A stretch of DNA of 64,000 nucleotides from Zea mays (lineage: Eukaryota > Streptophyta > Magnoliopsida > Poales > Poaceae). Location: assembly GCF_902167145.1 (NCBI RefSeq), contig NC_050101.1:119503789-119567788 (forward strand). Reading direction: 5' to 3'. The notes beneath the pieces were generated by a model. The model had not been told where the DNA came from, did not search any database, and was given only the letters and a program-made list of their open reading frames with translations. Shown one piece after another: positions 34,730 through 44,720 of this stretch (the stretch's first letter is position 1; every line of letters starts with the position of its first letter). A program made the translations under genes and the position numbers.

Positions 34730-36041
34730 TGAAAGGGAATTAGGCTTACACCTAGTTCCTATATAATTTTGGTGGTTGAATTGCCCAACACAAATCTTTG
34801 GACTAACTAGTTTGTTCTAGTGTATAAGTTATACAGGTGTAAAAGGTTCACACTCAGCCAATAAAAAGACCAAGTTTTGGATTCAACAAAGGAGCAAAGG
34901 GGCAACCGAAGGCACCCCTGGTCTGGCGCACCGGACTGTCCGGTGTGCCACCGGACATGTCCGGTGCACCAGGGGGACTCAGACTCAAACTCGCCACCTT
35001 CGGGAATTTCCAGAGGCGACTCGGCTATAATTCACCGGACTGTCCGGTGTACACCGGACAGTGTCCGGTGCGCCAAGGGAGGTCGGCCTCAGGAACTCGC
35101 CAGCTTCGGGAAACTCCAACGGCTAGTCCGCTATAATTCACCGGACTGTCCGGTGTGCACCGGACTGTCCGGTGCGACTCCGGAGCAACGGCTACCCCGC
35201 GCCAACGGCTACCTGCTGCGCAATAAATGCGCGCGCAGCGCGCGCAGATGGCAGGCGCGCCCATGCTGGCACACCGGACAGCAAACAGTACCTGTCCGGT
35301 GTGCACCGGACACCTAGGCGGGCCCACAAGTCAGATGCTCCAACGGTCAGAATCCAACGGCAGTGATGACGTGGCAGGGGGCACCGGACTGTCCGGTGTG
35401 CACCGGACTGTCCGGTGCGCCATCGAACAGACAGCCTCCCAACGACCACTTTTGGTGGTTGGGGCTATAAATACCCCAACCACCCCACCATTCATTGCAT
35501 CCAAGTTTTCCCACTTCTCAACCACTTACAAGAGCTAGGCATTCAATTCTAGACACATACAAAGAGATCAAATCCTCTCCAATTCCACACAAGGCTTTAG
35601 TGATTAGCGAGAGAGATTTGCCGTGTTCTTTTGAGCTCTTGCGCTTGGATTGCTTCTTTTCTTTCTCACTTGTTCTTGTGATCAAAACTCCATTGTAATC
35701 AAGGCAAGAGGCACCAATTGTGTGGTGGCCCTTGCAGGGAAGTTTTGTTCCCGGCTTTGATTTGAGAAGAGAAGCTCACTCGGTCCGAGGGACTGTTTGA
35801 GAGAGGGAAGGGTTGAAAGAGACCCGGCCTTTGTGGCCTCCTCAACGGGGAGTAGGTTTGAAAGAACCGAACCTCGGTAAAACAAATCCGCGTGTCACAC
35901 ACTTCATTATTCGCTTGCGATTTGTTTTGCGCCCTCTCTCGCGGACTCGTTTATATTTCTAACGCTAACCCGGCTTGTAGTTGTGTTTATATTTGTAAAT
36001 TTCAGTTTCGCCCTATTCACCCCCCCTCTAGGCAACTATCA
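34730..36041 (+). repeat. 3' LTR of element C
   Basis: 1312 bp; ends AACTATCA where the 5' LTR ends GACTATCA. The TATA inverted repeat is at 35454-35484. Followed by GTGGC. Confidence 0.95.
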
Positions 36042-37209
36042 GTGGCGCGCCAAGTCGTTCATCTTACTGGGTGATGAAAAGGAGCTCTACCACCATAGCC
36101 CCTCAGGCATTCTCCAATGATGCATATCCGTCGCCGAAGGACAGGAGCTATTGCAAGAAATACACTCGGGGGCTTGCGGTCACCATGTAGCACCTTGAGC
36201 CCTCGTGGAGAACGCCTTCCGACAAGGTTTCTACTGGCCGACCGCGGTGGCCGACGCCACTAGGATTGTACGCTCTTGCCAAGGGTGTCAATTCTACGCG
36301 AGACAGACGCACCTGCCCGCTTAGGCCCTGCAGACAATACCCATCACCTGGCCGTTTGTAGTGTGGGGTCTGGACCTCGTCGGTCCCTTGCAAAAGGCAC
36401 CCGGGGGCTTCTCGCACCTGCTAGTCGCCATCGACAAATTCTCCAAGTGGATCGAGGTCCGACCCTTAACCAACATCAGGTCCGAGCAGGCAGCAGCATT
36501 CTTCACCAACATCATCCATCGCTTTGGGGTCCCGAACTCCATCATCACCGACAACGGCACACAGTTCACTAGGAAGAAGTTCCTGGACTTCTGCGAAGAC
36601 CACCACATCCGTGTGGACTGGGCCGCCGTAGCTCACCCCATGACGAATGGGCAGGTGGAGCGTGCCAACGGTATGATTCTGCAGGGACTTAAACCGAGGA
36701 TCTACAATGACCTCAACAAATTCGGCAAGCAGTGGATGAAAGAGCTACCCTCGGTGGTCTGGAGTCTGAGGACCACGCCGAGCCGAGCCACGGGTTTCTC
36801 GCCGTTCTTTCTAGTCTATGGGGCCGAGGCTATCTTGCCCACAGACTTAGAATACGGTTCCCCGAGGACAAAGGCGTACAACGACCGAAGCAACCAGACC
36901 AGCCGAGAAGACTCACTGGACCAGCTCGAAGAGGCTCGGGACGTGGCCTTACTACACTCGGCGCGGTATCAGTAGTCTCTGCGATGCTACCACGCCCGAG
37001 GGGTTCGACCCCGAGGCTTCCAGGTGGGAGACTTGGTACTTCGGCTATGGCAGGACGCCCGAGGGCGCCACAAGCTTACTCCTCCCTGGGAAGGGCCGTT
37101 CATCATCGCCAAGATTTTGAAGCCCGGAACATACAAGCTGGCCAACGATCAAGGCGAGGTCTACAGCAACGCTTGGAACATCCAACAACTACGTCGCTTC
37201 TTCCCTTAA
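36042..37209 (+). pseudogene. pol: Host gypsy integrase, with stops
   Basis: Continues the host pol frame after element C. Zinc region (HSGACGHH, then CQGCQFYARQ), integrase catalytic core (WGLDLVGPL, DNGTQFT, NGQVERANGM giving the D,D,E residues) and a C-terminal part (VGDLVLRLWQ, then PPWEGPFIIAKIL) ending QQLRRFFP at a natural TAA (37207-37209). Premature stops at 36118 (TGA), 36196 (TGA), 36322 (TAG) and 36973 (TAG); no frameshift. There is no chromodomain, as expected for Tat. The longest open piece is 36361-36975. Confidence 0.9.
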
Positions 37210-37646
37210 GATGTTTCAAGTCGTTCATATTCCTCGTTCTCTTTACATACACAAATAAAGTCTAACCGTCAAGGAAGGGTCAGCCTTGCCTCGGCAAAGC
37301 CCGACCCTCCCTCGGGGGCTAGAAGGGGGGGAACCCCCTTTGCGTCAAATTCTTCCTCGAAAAATTTTTCTACCAAGAAAGATTTTCTACCAAAACGACT
37401 TTTGTGCCTTCTCGACTATATCGATAACAGAATCCTGCAAACGGGTAAGAGTGCGCGTAAGCGGCAAGGTCGATCGAGCCGAGGGACTCCTACGCCTCCA
37501 GGATACGGATACCTCACTCATCACCTTCCGCGAAAAGTAACTCTCGCTCGGGTAAGCAATTCTGCTACCAACGAACAAGTCCTAATACTCGAAACGAGAG
37601 GAAAGGAAATGCGGCTTTATAACACAACGATAAAAGTGTTTAGGCC
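37210..37646. other. Spacer between host integrase and antisense gene
   Basis: No gene seen. A G-rich tract (37324-37333, GGGGGG) and a CTCGGGGGCT motif occur. Both transcription units converge here, so it should contain the 3' ends of the sense and antisense transcripts. I could not identify a convincing poly(A) signal. Confidence 0.5.
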
Positions 37647-40600
37647 TCAGCGGCCGCGAGAAACACACACACTCTGCAGACAAACTGTTCCAGCAGGATC
37701 ACCCTCGGCGTCGTCTCCACCCTCGGCAAGATCTGGCCTGGCCCCAGACGACGATGCAAGCGGAAGGATCTCCACCTCATAAGAGGACGCCAGCACCGCG
37801 CTTGGGCCCGCCGTGGCTGTGTCAAGCCTCTGGACCTCGGCTAACGCCGCCTCATCTTCGTCGGGTAGGCAGTACCCCTCACTGACCCGCTCCAGATCCA
37901 CATCGTAGTGGGAAGCAAGCACGGCGAAGGCCCGCCTAACGCCGTGGTGCAGTGCCCCGCGGAGTCTGCTGCGCACATGGCTGCCCAAGGCCCGCAGGTG
38001 ACTCTGGGGGGAGCTACCCGAGGGGACATCGTCAAGGTCAAAGGCCCGGCAAAAGTTCGAGATGGCCTCAGACATAGCCACACGGTCGGCCTCCTTCTGC
38101 TCGACCGCTTGGGCGAGCGCCTTGACGGACTCTGCAGGGAGCCGAACAAAATTCTTCAGACACGGGTTGAAGAATGAGGCTGAATCGAGGTTACAAAGCG
38201 GTCTAAACATACCTTCGGCCCGGGCGCGCTCCTGCGAGGCCACGGCCTGGGCAAACTGGGCAGACCCGACGGCTACGGCCAGGTCCTCAGCAAGGGTCTC
38301 GGCCCGAGCGGACGCCTCGGCAAGCTGCTCCGTAGCCTCAGCCAGCTGACCCCTAAGGGCCTCAGCCCGGCCCACGGCCTCGGCAGCTTGGCTCCGAGAT
38401 TGGTCCCGCTCGCCGATGACCTGGCCAAGCTCCAGCTGCTGTTGTTGCATCTCCGTCCATGCCAACGCCGCCTCTGCCCATGCCGCCGCTACCTCCGACT
38501 TCAGCTCATCACGGAGCAGCCAAAGGTCTGCCACCTCGGTGCTCCGTTAGGCGAGGCGTTCATTAGCCTCGGCAAGCGTGGCCCTCTGGGATCGCATCGA
38601 ACCCAAAACGCCGCTCTCGCGGTGGATGAACAGCGACTTGGCGGTGCTCACATTCGCCAGTTCCTGAGGAAGGAAAGCAGGGTATTACAAAGAATGCCCT
38701 AGTCACGTAAGGGGTATGCCTGAAATCCTTACCTGGAGGACCCTGTGAACGTCCCTAGAAAGGATCTCCATGGTCGACCAAAGCGACCCCATCGCTGCCT
38801 CGGCATACTCACGGAGCTCATCTCGAGACTGCTCCTCCCGCTCATCGTTGAGGAGGAAGAGGGGTTCCGAGGCGCCGCGGCTCCAGAACCGGAGCGCCTG
38901 CCCACACCACTCATTGGGGTTGTGTCGCGCGGGGATAAGGTCGCTGCCCCCCAAGACGGGTCGCGGTTCTGCGCGCCCCTCCTCCAAGGCGTCGGAACCC
39001 CCTGCAGTCGACGCATCGGGTACCCTCGCTGTCGACGTACTGGGCCTCCCCTCGGCTAAGGAGGCGGGCCCCGATCACCGACCTCGGCAACGGCGGCCGC
39101 CCTCTCCTTATGGCCGAGTCTAGGGAGGTCGAGGATGACCACGAGCGGTGGCTCCTCAACCATCCCGACGTCAGGAGCGACGGGCGGCTCCGCGGGCGAA
39201 TCAGCGACGGCCCCAGCGGGAGTCGACGCCGGCGCCAGCAACAGGTCAGGCGGGCTTGAGGCTACAGTCGCGTCAGCAGTCTCCTCCGGCACGATGGCCG
39301 CCCTGACAGAGGGGTCGGTCCGGGGGACTTGCCCCATGGCAACTCGTGCCGCCTGGGCCCCCCACTCGAGGGCGCTTTGCGCGGAGGCCAGCCAACCGGC
39401 CTGGTGCGCCGCGGCACCGGCTGCAGAGACCAGCCCCGTCTTAAGGGCCTTCCTGGGGGCCAGACCAGTCGAGCTCTGCCTCCACTTGCTGAAAGAAGGA
39501 GAGAAGACAAGATCAAGACACACAGAGGAAAAACCAAAGCAGAGGTATCCTCGGATACTTACCCACTCTGGACCAGGGCCAATCGTGCCTGTGGGGAGGC
39601 CCCTCGGGCCTCGGCCCTCGCAGGCGCTGCTGAGGGTAGCCCCGCTGCCGACTCCGGTGCTGCCTCCACCTCGGGTGCCCGAGGCGCCAAAGGGGCGGCC
39701 CGCCCAGGCGTTGTCATGATGGCCGAAGGACCAACTTCCTATGCAGCCGACACAGGCGACTGCTATTGGGGGCAGGCGGATCGGCCTGACTCCCCAGAGT
39801 CACCTCAACTACCTCGGCCAAGGGGTCAAGTACCCCCTCGGCCTGCCCTCGCTCCTCAGACCGGGACCTTGATGTCCCAGCCCCAGATTCTGATGGCGCC
39901 AACCCACTTGGAGGCTGGCTCGGCGACCCCTGGCCTAGCCTCAGATCCGGGCTGAGGCCAAGACGGGCTGCCATGTCGTCGCCCTCGTCATCATCATCAT
40001 CATCTTCATCGTCGTCAGGCGTCTCCGGCGACGGCTCCCTCGGGAGCCCGTCCCTCTCCTGCCTCCGACGGCGCCTCTCCAAGGCTTCCCGAGCCCACAT
40101 CCGCTCGCGGGCCTGGGCCTTTTCCATGTCCTTCTTCTCCTTTTTCTTCTCCGCGGCGACCCTCCGCGCGGCTCGGTCCACCGCGTCCTCCGGGACCGGT
40201 GGCAGGGAGGGCTTGTAAAACTGCAACCCCTGGAGACGAACGGAAATCCCGATGGTAAGAATCAAAGGCAACTCGGCGCAAAACAGGAGAAGGAGCGGAC
40301 ACTCACCAGGGACACGTACCCACGCTCGGGACGCATCACGGGCTGGGTAAGGGCACCGGCATCCAGCCTCCCTACCGTACCCGCTACCCGTCTGCGGAGG
40401 TCGTCGGTGGAGAGGGAAGCCGAGGACATCTGCGAGCCCTCCAAATCAACCCCCGGCTTCATCTCCGAAAGCGGCAACCGCCGCTCCGCCAAAGGAAGCA
40501 CCCTCCGGCGATGGGTAGCGGCGACGACCCCCACAGCAGTAAGACCCCCATCTCGTAACCTCTGCAAGGCCTCCAGAAGAGGCTGGAGCTTCTCCTGTTT

Positions 40601-40786
40601 CTCGCGCGTGGCCCCCCAGCGCCAGTTGCTGCCGGCGCGCGGTCACCACTCGTTGAGAAAACGACGGGAGCCTTCCGTCGTCATTCCGGAGGTAAAACCA
40701 CCGGCGCTGCCACCCCTTGTTCGAAGACACAAGGATGGCGGGGATGTACTGCTGCGCGCGCCCCTGCCTCAACTGAAGGGTGCAGC
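37647..40786 (-). pseudogene. Host antisense gene, rest of exon 1 to exon 5
   Basis: Antisense ORF gene of a Tat element, with a predicted split structure. Exon 1 continues from 49969 across element D to 40786-40307, then exons 40229-39563, 39488-38733, 38663-38213 and 38131-37647. Introns of 77, 74, 69 and 81 nt start GTGAGT, GTAAGT, GTAAGG and GTATGT and end CAG. All keep phase: GYVSL joins GLQFYKP, VQSG joins KWRQ, RVLQ joins ELANV, RAE joins ESVKAL. The protein has a gypsy-type transposon domain continuing in exon 1 (WQRRWFYLRNDDG), a basic/acidic middle, and a coiled-coil C-terminal half. Lesions: frameshifts near 40633-40642, 39700-39770 and 38988-39055, and a TAA at 38549-38547. Function unknown. 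Confidence 0.78.
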
Positions 40787-42022
40787 TGAAAGGGAAATAG
40801 GCTTACACCTTTTCCTGAATTGATTTTGGTGGTTGAATTACCCAACACAAATAATTGGACTAACTAGTTTACTCTAGTCTATAAGTTTTACAGGTGCCAA
40901 AGGTTCACAACAAGCCAATAAAAAGACCAAAGATGGGTTCAAATAAAGGCACCCTGGTCTGGCGCACCGGACTATCCGGTGCACCACCGGACAGTGTCCG
41001 GTGCACCAGGGAACTTGACGCTGAACTCGCTACCTTCGGGAAAATGGGAGGCTGCTCCGCTATAATTCACCGGACTGTCCGGTGAAGCACCGGACAGTGT
41101 CTGGTGTCACACCGGACTGTCCGGTGTGCCAGCGGAGCAATGGCTACTTCGCGCCAACGGTCGACTGCAACTGCATTAAATGCGCTACAGTACGCGCCAG
41201 AGTCAGAGCACGCGCAGAAGGGGCACCAGACAGTCTACAAGACCTGTCCGGTGCACCACCGGACAGTCTACAGGACCTGTCCGGTGCACCACCGGACAGC
41301 CCAGAGGCCCCACCAGTCAGAGCTCCAACGGTCAGAACCCAACGGCCGGCTGACGTGGCTGGCGCACCGGACAGTGTCCAGTGGCGCACCGGACTGTCCG
41401 GTGCGCCATGCGACAGACAGCCTCCCAACAGCCACTTTTGGTGGTTGGTGCTATAAATACCCCAACCACCCCACCATTCATTGCATCCAAGTTTTCCAAC
41501 TTCCTACACCTTACAAGAGCTATAACATTCAATACAAGACACATCAAAGAGATCAAAACCTCTCCCAAGTCCATAGTTCATTCCAAATCAAATAGTGACT
41601 AGTGAGAGAGTGACTTGTGTTCATTTGAGCTCTTGCGCTTGGATTGCTTCTTTTCTCATTCTTTCTTGTGATCAACTCAATTGTAACTGAGGCAAGAGAC
41701 ACCAATTGTGTGGTGGTCCTTGCGGGGACTTTGTGTCCCGTTTGATTGAGAAGAGAAGCTCACTCGGTCTAAGTGACCGTTTGAGAGAGGGAAAGGGTTG
41801 AAAGAGACTCGGTCTTTGTGACCACCTCAACGGGGAGTAGGTTTGCAAGAACCAAACCTCAGTAAAACAAATCCTTGTGTCTCACTCTTTATTTGCTCGC
41901 GATTTGTTTTTCACCCTCTCTCTCGGACTCGTTCATATTTCTAACGCTAACTCGGCTTGTAGTTGTGCTTAAGTTTATAAATTTCAGATTCGCCCTATTC
42001 ACCCCCCTCTAGGCGACTTTCA
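40787..42022 (+). repeat. 5' LTR of element D
   Basis: 1236 bp, TGAAAGGGAAATAGG to GACTTTCA. Its palindrome region carries extra units: a repeated ACAGTCTAC..GACCTGTCCGGTGCACC block near 41231-41300 that the 3' LTR has only once. Confidence 0.94.
41440..41470 (+). promoter_or_regulatory. TATA box in an inverted repeat (LTR D)
   Basis: GGTGGTTGGTG, C, TATAAATA (41452-41459), CCCCAACCACC; the arms have one mismatch. The 3' LTR has the same TATA at 49392-49399. Confidence 0.8.
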
Positions 42023-42024
42023 AT

Positions 42025-42036
42025 TGATATCAGAGC
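42025..42036 (+). other. Primer binding site of element D
   Basis: TGATATCAGAGC, differing from the site of C (TGGTATCAGAGC) in the third base. Confidence 0.78.
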
Positions 42037-42070
42037 TCGGTGCTTTATTAGAGCTTAACCGCTCAAAGTG

Positions 42071-44707
42071 ATGTCGGGAGATCACGCCAAGAAGATGGGG
42101 ATCGGCGGTGAGAAGTCCGCCACAAGCCACGGGAAGGCTCCATCACGGGAGTCCGCCAACAACAAGAAGGATGGATCCCCTTATTGCATTCGATCGCACA
42201 AGAGTGGCGAGAAGAAGAAGAAAATGAAGAAAGTGGTCTACTACGAGACCGACTCTTCCTCGCCCTCTACATCCGGATCTGACGCCGCGTCCGTCACTTC
42301 TAAGCGCCAAGAGCGCAAGAAGTATAGTAAGATCCCCCTACGCTATCCTCGCATTCCTAAACATACTCCATTACTTTCCGTCCCATTAGGTAAACCACCG
42401 ACATTTGACGGTGAGGATTATTCTAGGTGGAGTCATATGATGAGGTATCACCTAACCTCACTCCACAAAAGTATATGGGATGTTGTTGAGTTTGGTGTAC
42501 AGGTACCATTCGTAGGGGATGAAGATTATGATGAGGACGAGGTGGCCCAAATCGTGCACTTCAACTCCCAAGCCACCACTATACTCCTCACCTCTCTAAG
42601 TCGAGAGGAGTATAACAAGGTACAAGGATTGAAGAGTGCCAAAGAGATTTGGGACGTACTCAAGACCGCACACGAAGGAGACGAGGTGACCAAAATCACC
42701 AAGCGGGAAACGATCAAGGGGGAGCTCGGTCGCTTTTGGCTTCGCCAAGGAGAGGAGCCACAAGAAATGTACAACCGGCTCAAGACCTTGGTGAACCAAG
42801 TGCGCAACCTCAGGAGCAAAAAATGGGACGACCATGAAATGGTCAAGGTTATTCTTAGATCACTCGTTTTTCTTAACCCTACGCAAGTTCAATTAATACG
42901 TGGTGATCCTAGATATACACTAATGTCTCCCGAGGAAGTGATAGGAAAATTTGTGAGCTTTGAATTGATGATCAAAGGCTCAAAGAAAATCATCGAGCAA
43001 GATGGCCCCTCCACGCCCGAAGCACAACCGGTCGCATTCAAGGCGACAGAGGAGAAGAAGGAAGAGTCTACATCAAGTAGACTCCCCATTGACGCCTCCA
43101 AGCTCGACAATGAGGAGATGGCGCTCATCATCAAGAGCTTCCGCCAAATCCTCAAGCAAAGGAGGGGGAAGGACTACAAATCCCGCTCCAAGAAAGTGTG
43201 CTACAAGTGTGGTAAGCCCGGTCACTTCATAGCAAAATGTCCATTATCAAGTGACAGTGACAGGGGCGGCGACAAGAAGGGCAAGATGAGAGAAAAGAAG
43301 GGATACTACAAGAAGAAGGGCGGCGATGCCCATGTGTGCCGCGAGTGGGACTCCGACGAGAGCTCCACCGACTCCTCCTCTGACGAGGATGCCGCCAACA
43401 TCGCCATCACCAAAGGGCTCCTCTTCCCCAACGTCGGCCACAAGTGCCTCATGGCAAAGGACGGCAAAACGAAGAAGGTAAAATCAAGATCCTCCACTAA
43501 ATATGCATCCTCTAGTGATGAAGATGATTCTAGTGAAAATGAGGAGGATAACTTGCGCACACTTTTTGCCAACCTAAACATGCAACAAAAAGAAAAATTG
43601 AATGAATTAATTAGTGCTATTCATGAGAAGGATGAACTCTTGGACTCCCAAGAGGACTTCCTAATTAAGGAAAATAAGAAGCATGTTAAGGTTAAGAATG
43701 CTTATGCTCTAGAAGTAGAAAAATGTGAAAAACTATCTAGTGAGCTAAGCATTTGCCGTGATATTATTGCCAACCTTAGAAATGAGAATGCTAAAATAAC
43801 TGCTAAGGTTGATTCAAATGCTTGTGATGTTTCAATTCCCAATCTTAGAGATAATAATGTTAGTTTACTTGCTAAGATTGAAGAATTGAATGTCTCTCTT
43901 GCTAGCCTTAAAAATGAGAATGAAAAATTAATTGCTAAGGCTAAAGACTTAGATGTTTGTAATGTTACCGTTTCCAATCTTAGAAGTGAAAATGACATTT
44001 TACATGCTAAGATTGTTGAACTAAAATCTTGCAAACTCTCTACATCTACCGTTGAGCATGTTTCCATTTGCACTAGATGTAGAGACATTAATGTTGATGC
44101 TATTCATGATCACCTAGCTTTGATTAAGAAACAAAATGATCACATAGCTCAACTTAATGCCAAAATTAATGAGCATGACTTAGAAAATGAAAAATTTAAA
44201 TTTGCTAGAAGCATGCTCTATAGTGGGAGACGTCCTGGCATCAAGGATGGCATTGGCTTCCAAAAGAGAAACAATGTCAAACTTAATGCCCCTCCTAAAA
44301 GATTGTCAAACTTTGTCAAGGGCAAGGCTCCCATGCCTCAGGATAACGAGGGTTACATTTTATACCTTGTCGGTTATCCCGAGCACAAGATTAGGAGAAT
44401 TCACTCTAGAAAGTCTCACTCTCGCTCTAACCATGCTTTTATGTACAAGAGTGAGGCATCTAGTTCAAGGCAATCAATCTGTGCTAAATTGCCTAAGAAG
44501 AAAACTCCTATTGCATCAAATGATTCTAACATTTCATTTAAAACTTTTGATGCATCTTATGTTTTGACTAACAAATCCGGCAAGGTAGTTGCCAAGTATG
44601 TTGGGGGCAAACACAAGGGATCAAATACTTGTGCTTGGGTACCCAAAGTTCTTGTATCTAATGCCAAAGGACCCAAAACCATTTGGGTACCTAAAATCAA
44701 GAACTAA
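42071..44707 (+). CDS. gag: Sirevirus D Gag
   Basis: Open 878-residue Gag (ATG 42071) with the same plan as B and C: shorter Ser/Lys N-terminus, copia gag domain, intact CCHC knuckle (CYKCGKPGHFIAKCP), acidic block, coiled coil with LRNEN-type heptads, basic C-terminus ending WVPKIKN. It is open although the neighbouring pol is badly broken. Against B and C it carries more substitutions, in line with the greater age of D. About the same length as Gag of A, so D and A may be one subfamily. Confidence 0.92.
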   Translation: MSGDHAKKMGIGGEKSATSHGKAPSRESANNKKDGSPYCIRSHKSGEKKKKMKKVVYYETDSSSPSTSGSDAASVTSKRQERKKYSKIPLRYPRIPKHTPLLSVPLGKPPTFDGEDYSRWSHMMRYHLTSLHKSIWDVVEFGVQVPFVGDEDYDEDEVAQIVHFNSQATTILLTSLSREEYNKVQGLKSAKEIWDVLKTAHEGDEVTKITKRETIKGELGRFWLRQGEEPQEMYNRLKTLVNQVRNLRSKKWDDHEMVKVILRSLVFLNPTQVQLIRGDPRYTLMSPEEVIGKFVSFELMIKGSKKIIEQDGPSTPEAQPVAFKATEEKKEESTSSRLPIDASKLDNEEMALIIKSFRQILKQRRGKDYKSRSKKVCYKCGKPGHFIAKCPLSSDSDRGGDKKGKMREKKGYYKKKGGDAHVCREWDSDESSTDSSSDEDAANIAITKGLLFPNVGHKCLMAKDGKTKKVKSRSSTKYASSSDEDDSSENEEDNLRTLFANLNMQQKEKLNELISAIHEKDELLDSQEDFLIKENKKHVKVKNAYALEVEKCEKLSSELSICRDIIANLRNENAKITAKVDSNACDVSIPNLRDNNVSLLAKIEELNVSLASLKNENEKLIAKAKDLDVCNVTVSNLRSENDILHAKIVELKSCKLSTSTVEHVSICTRCRDINVDAIHDHLALIKKQNDHIAQLNAKINEHDLENEKFKFARSMLYSGRRPGIKDGIGFQKRNNVKLNAPPKRLSNFVKGKAPMPQDNEGYILYLVGYPEHKIRRIHSRKSHSRSNHAFMYKSEASSSRQSICAKLPKKKTPIASNDSNISFKTFDASYVLTNKSGKVVAKYVGGKHKGSNTCAWVPKVLVSNAKGPKTIWVPKIKN

Positions 44708-44720
44708 ATTTGTTTTGTAG
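44708..44720 (+). promoter_or_regulatory. Candidate splice acceptor between gag and pol (D)
   Basis: TTTGTTTTGTAG after the gag stop; the pol frame opens at 44721 (GCTTATGCATCC). The tract is kept although pol itself is decayed. Confidence 0.4.

Larger units (their letters stand above)
26592..36041 (+). mobile_element. Sirevirus-type Ty1/copia element C
   Basis: Complete element with two 1312-bp LTRs that differ at about five positions by hand count. Flanks are GCGGC (26587-26591) and GTGGC (36042-36046), a 5-bp duplication with one C/T difference. The host pol frame resumes after it (RAKSFILLG). Gag is intact and pol has one single-base frameshift, so this is the least damaged Sirevirus here. 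Confidence 0.95.
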
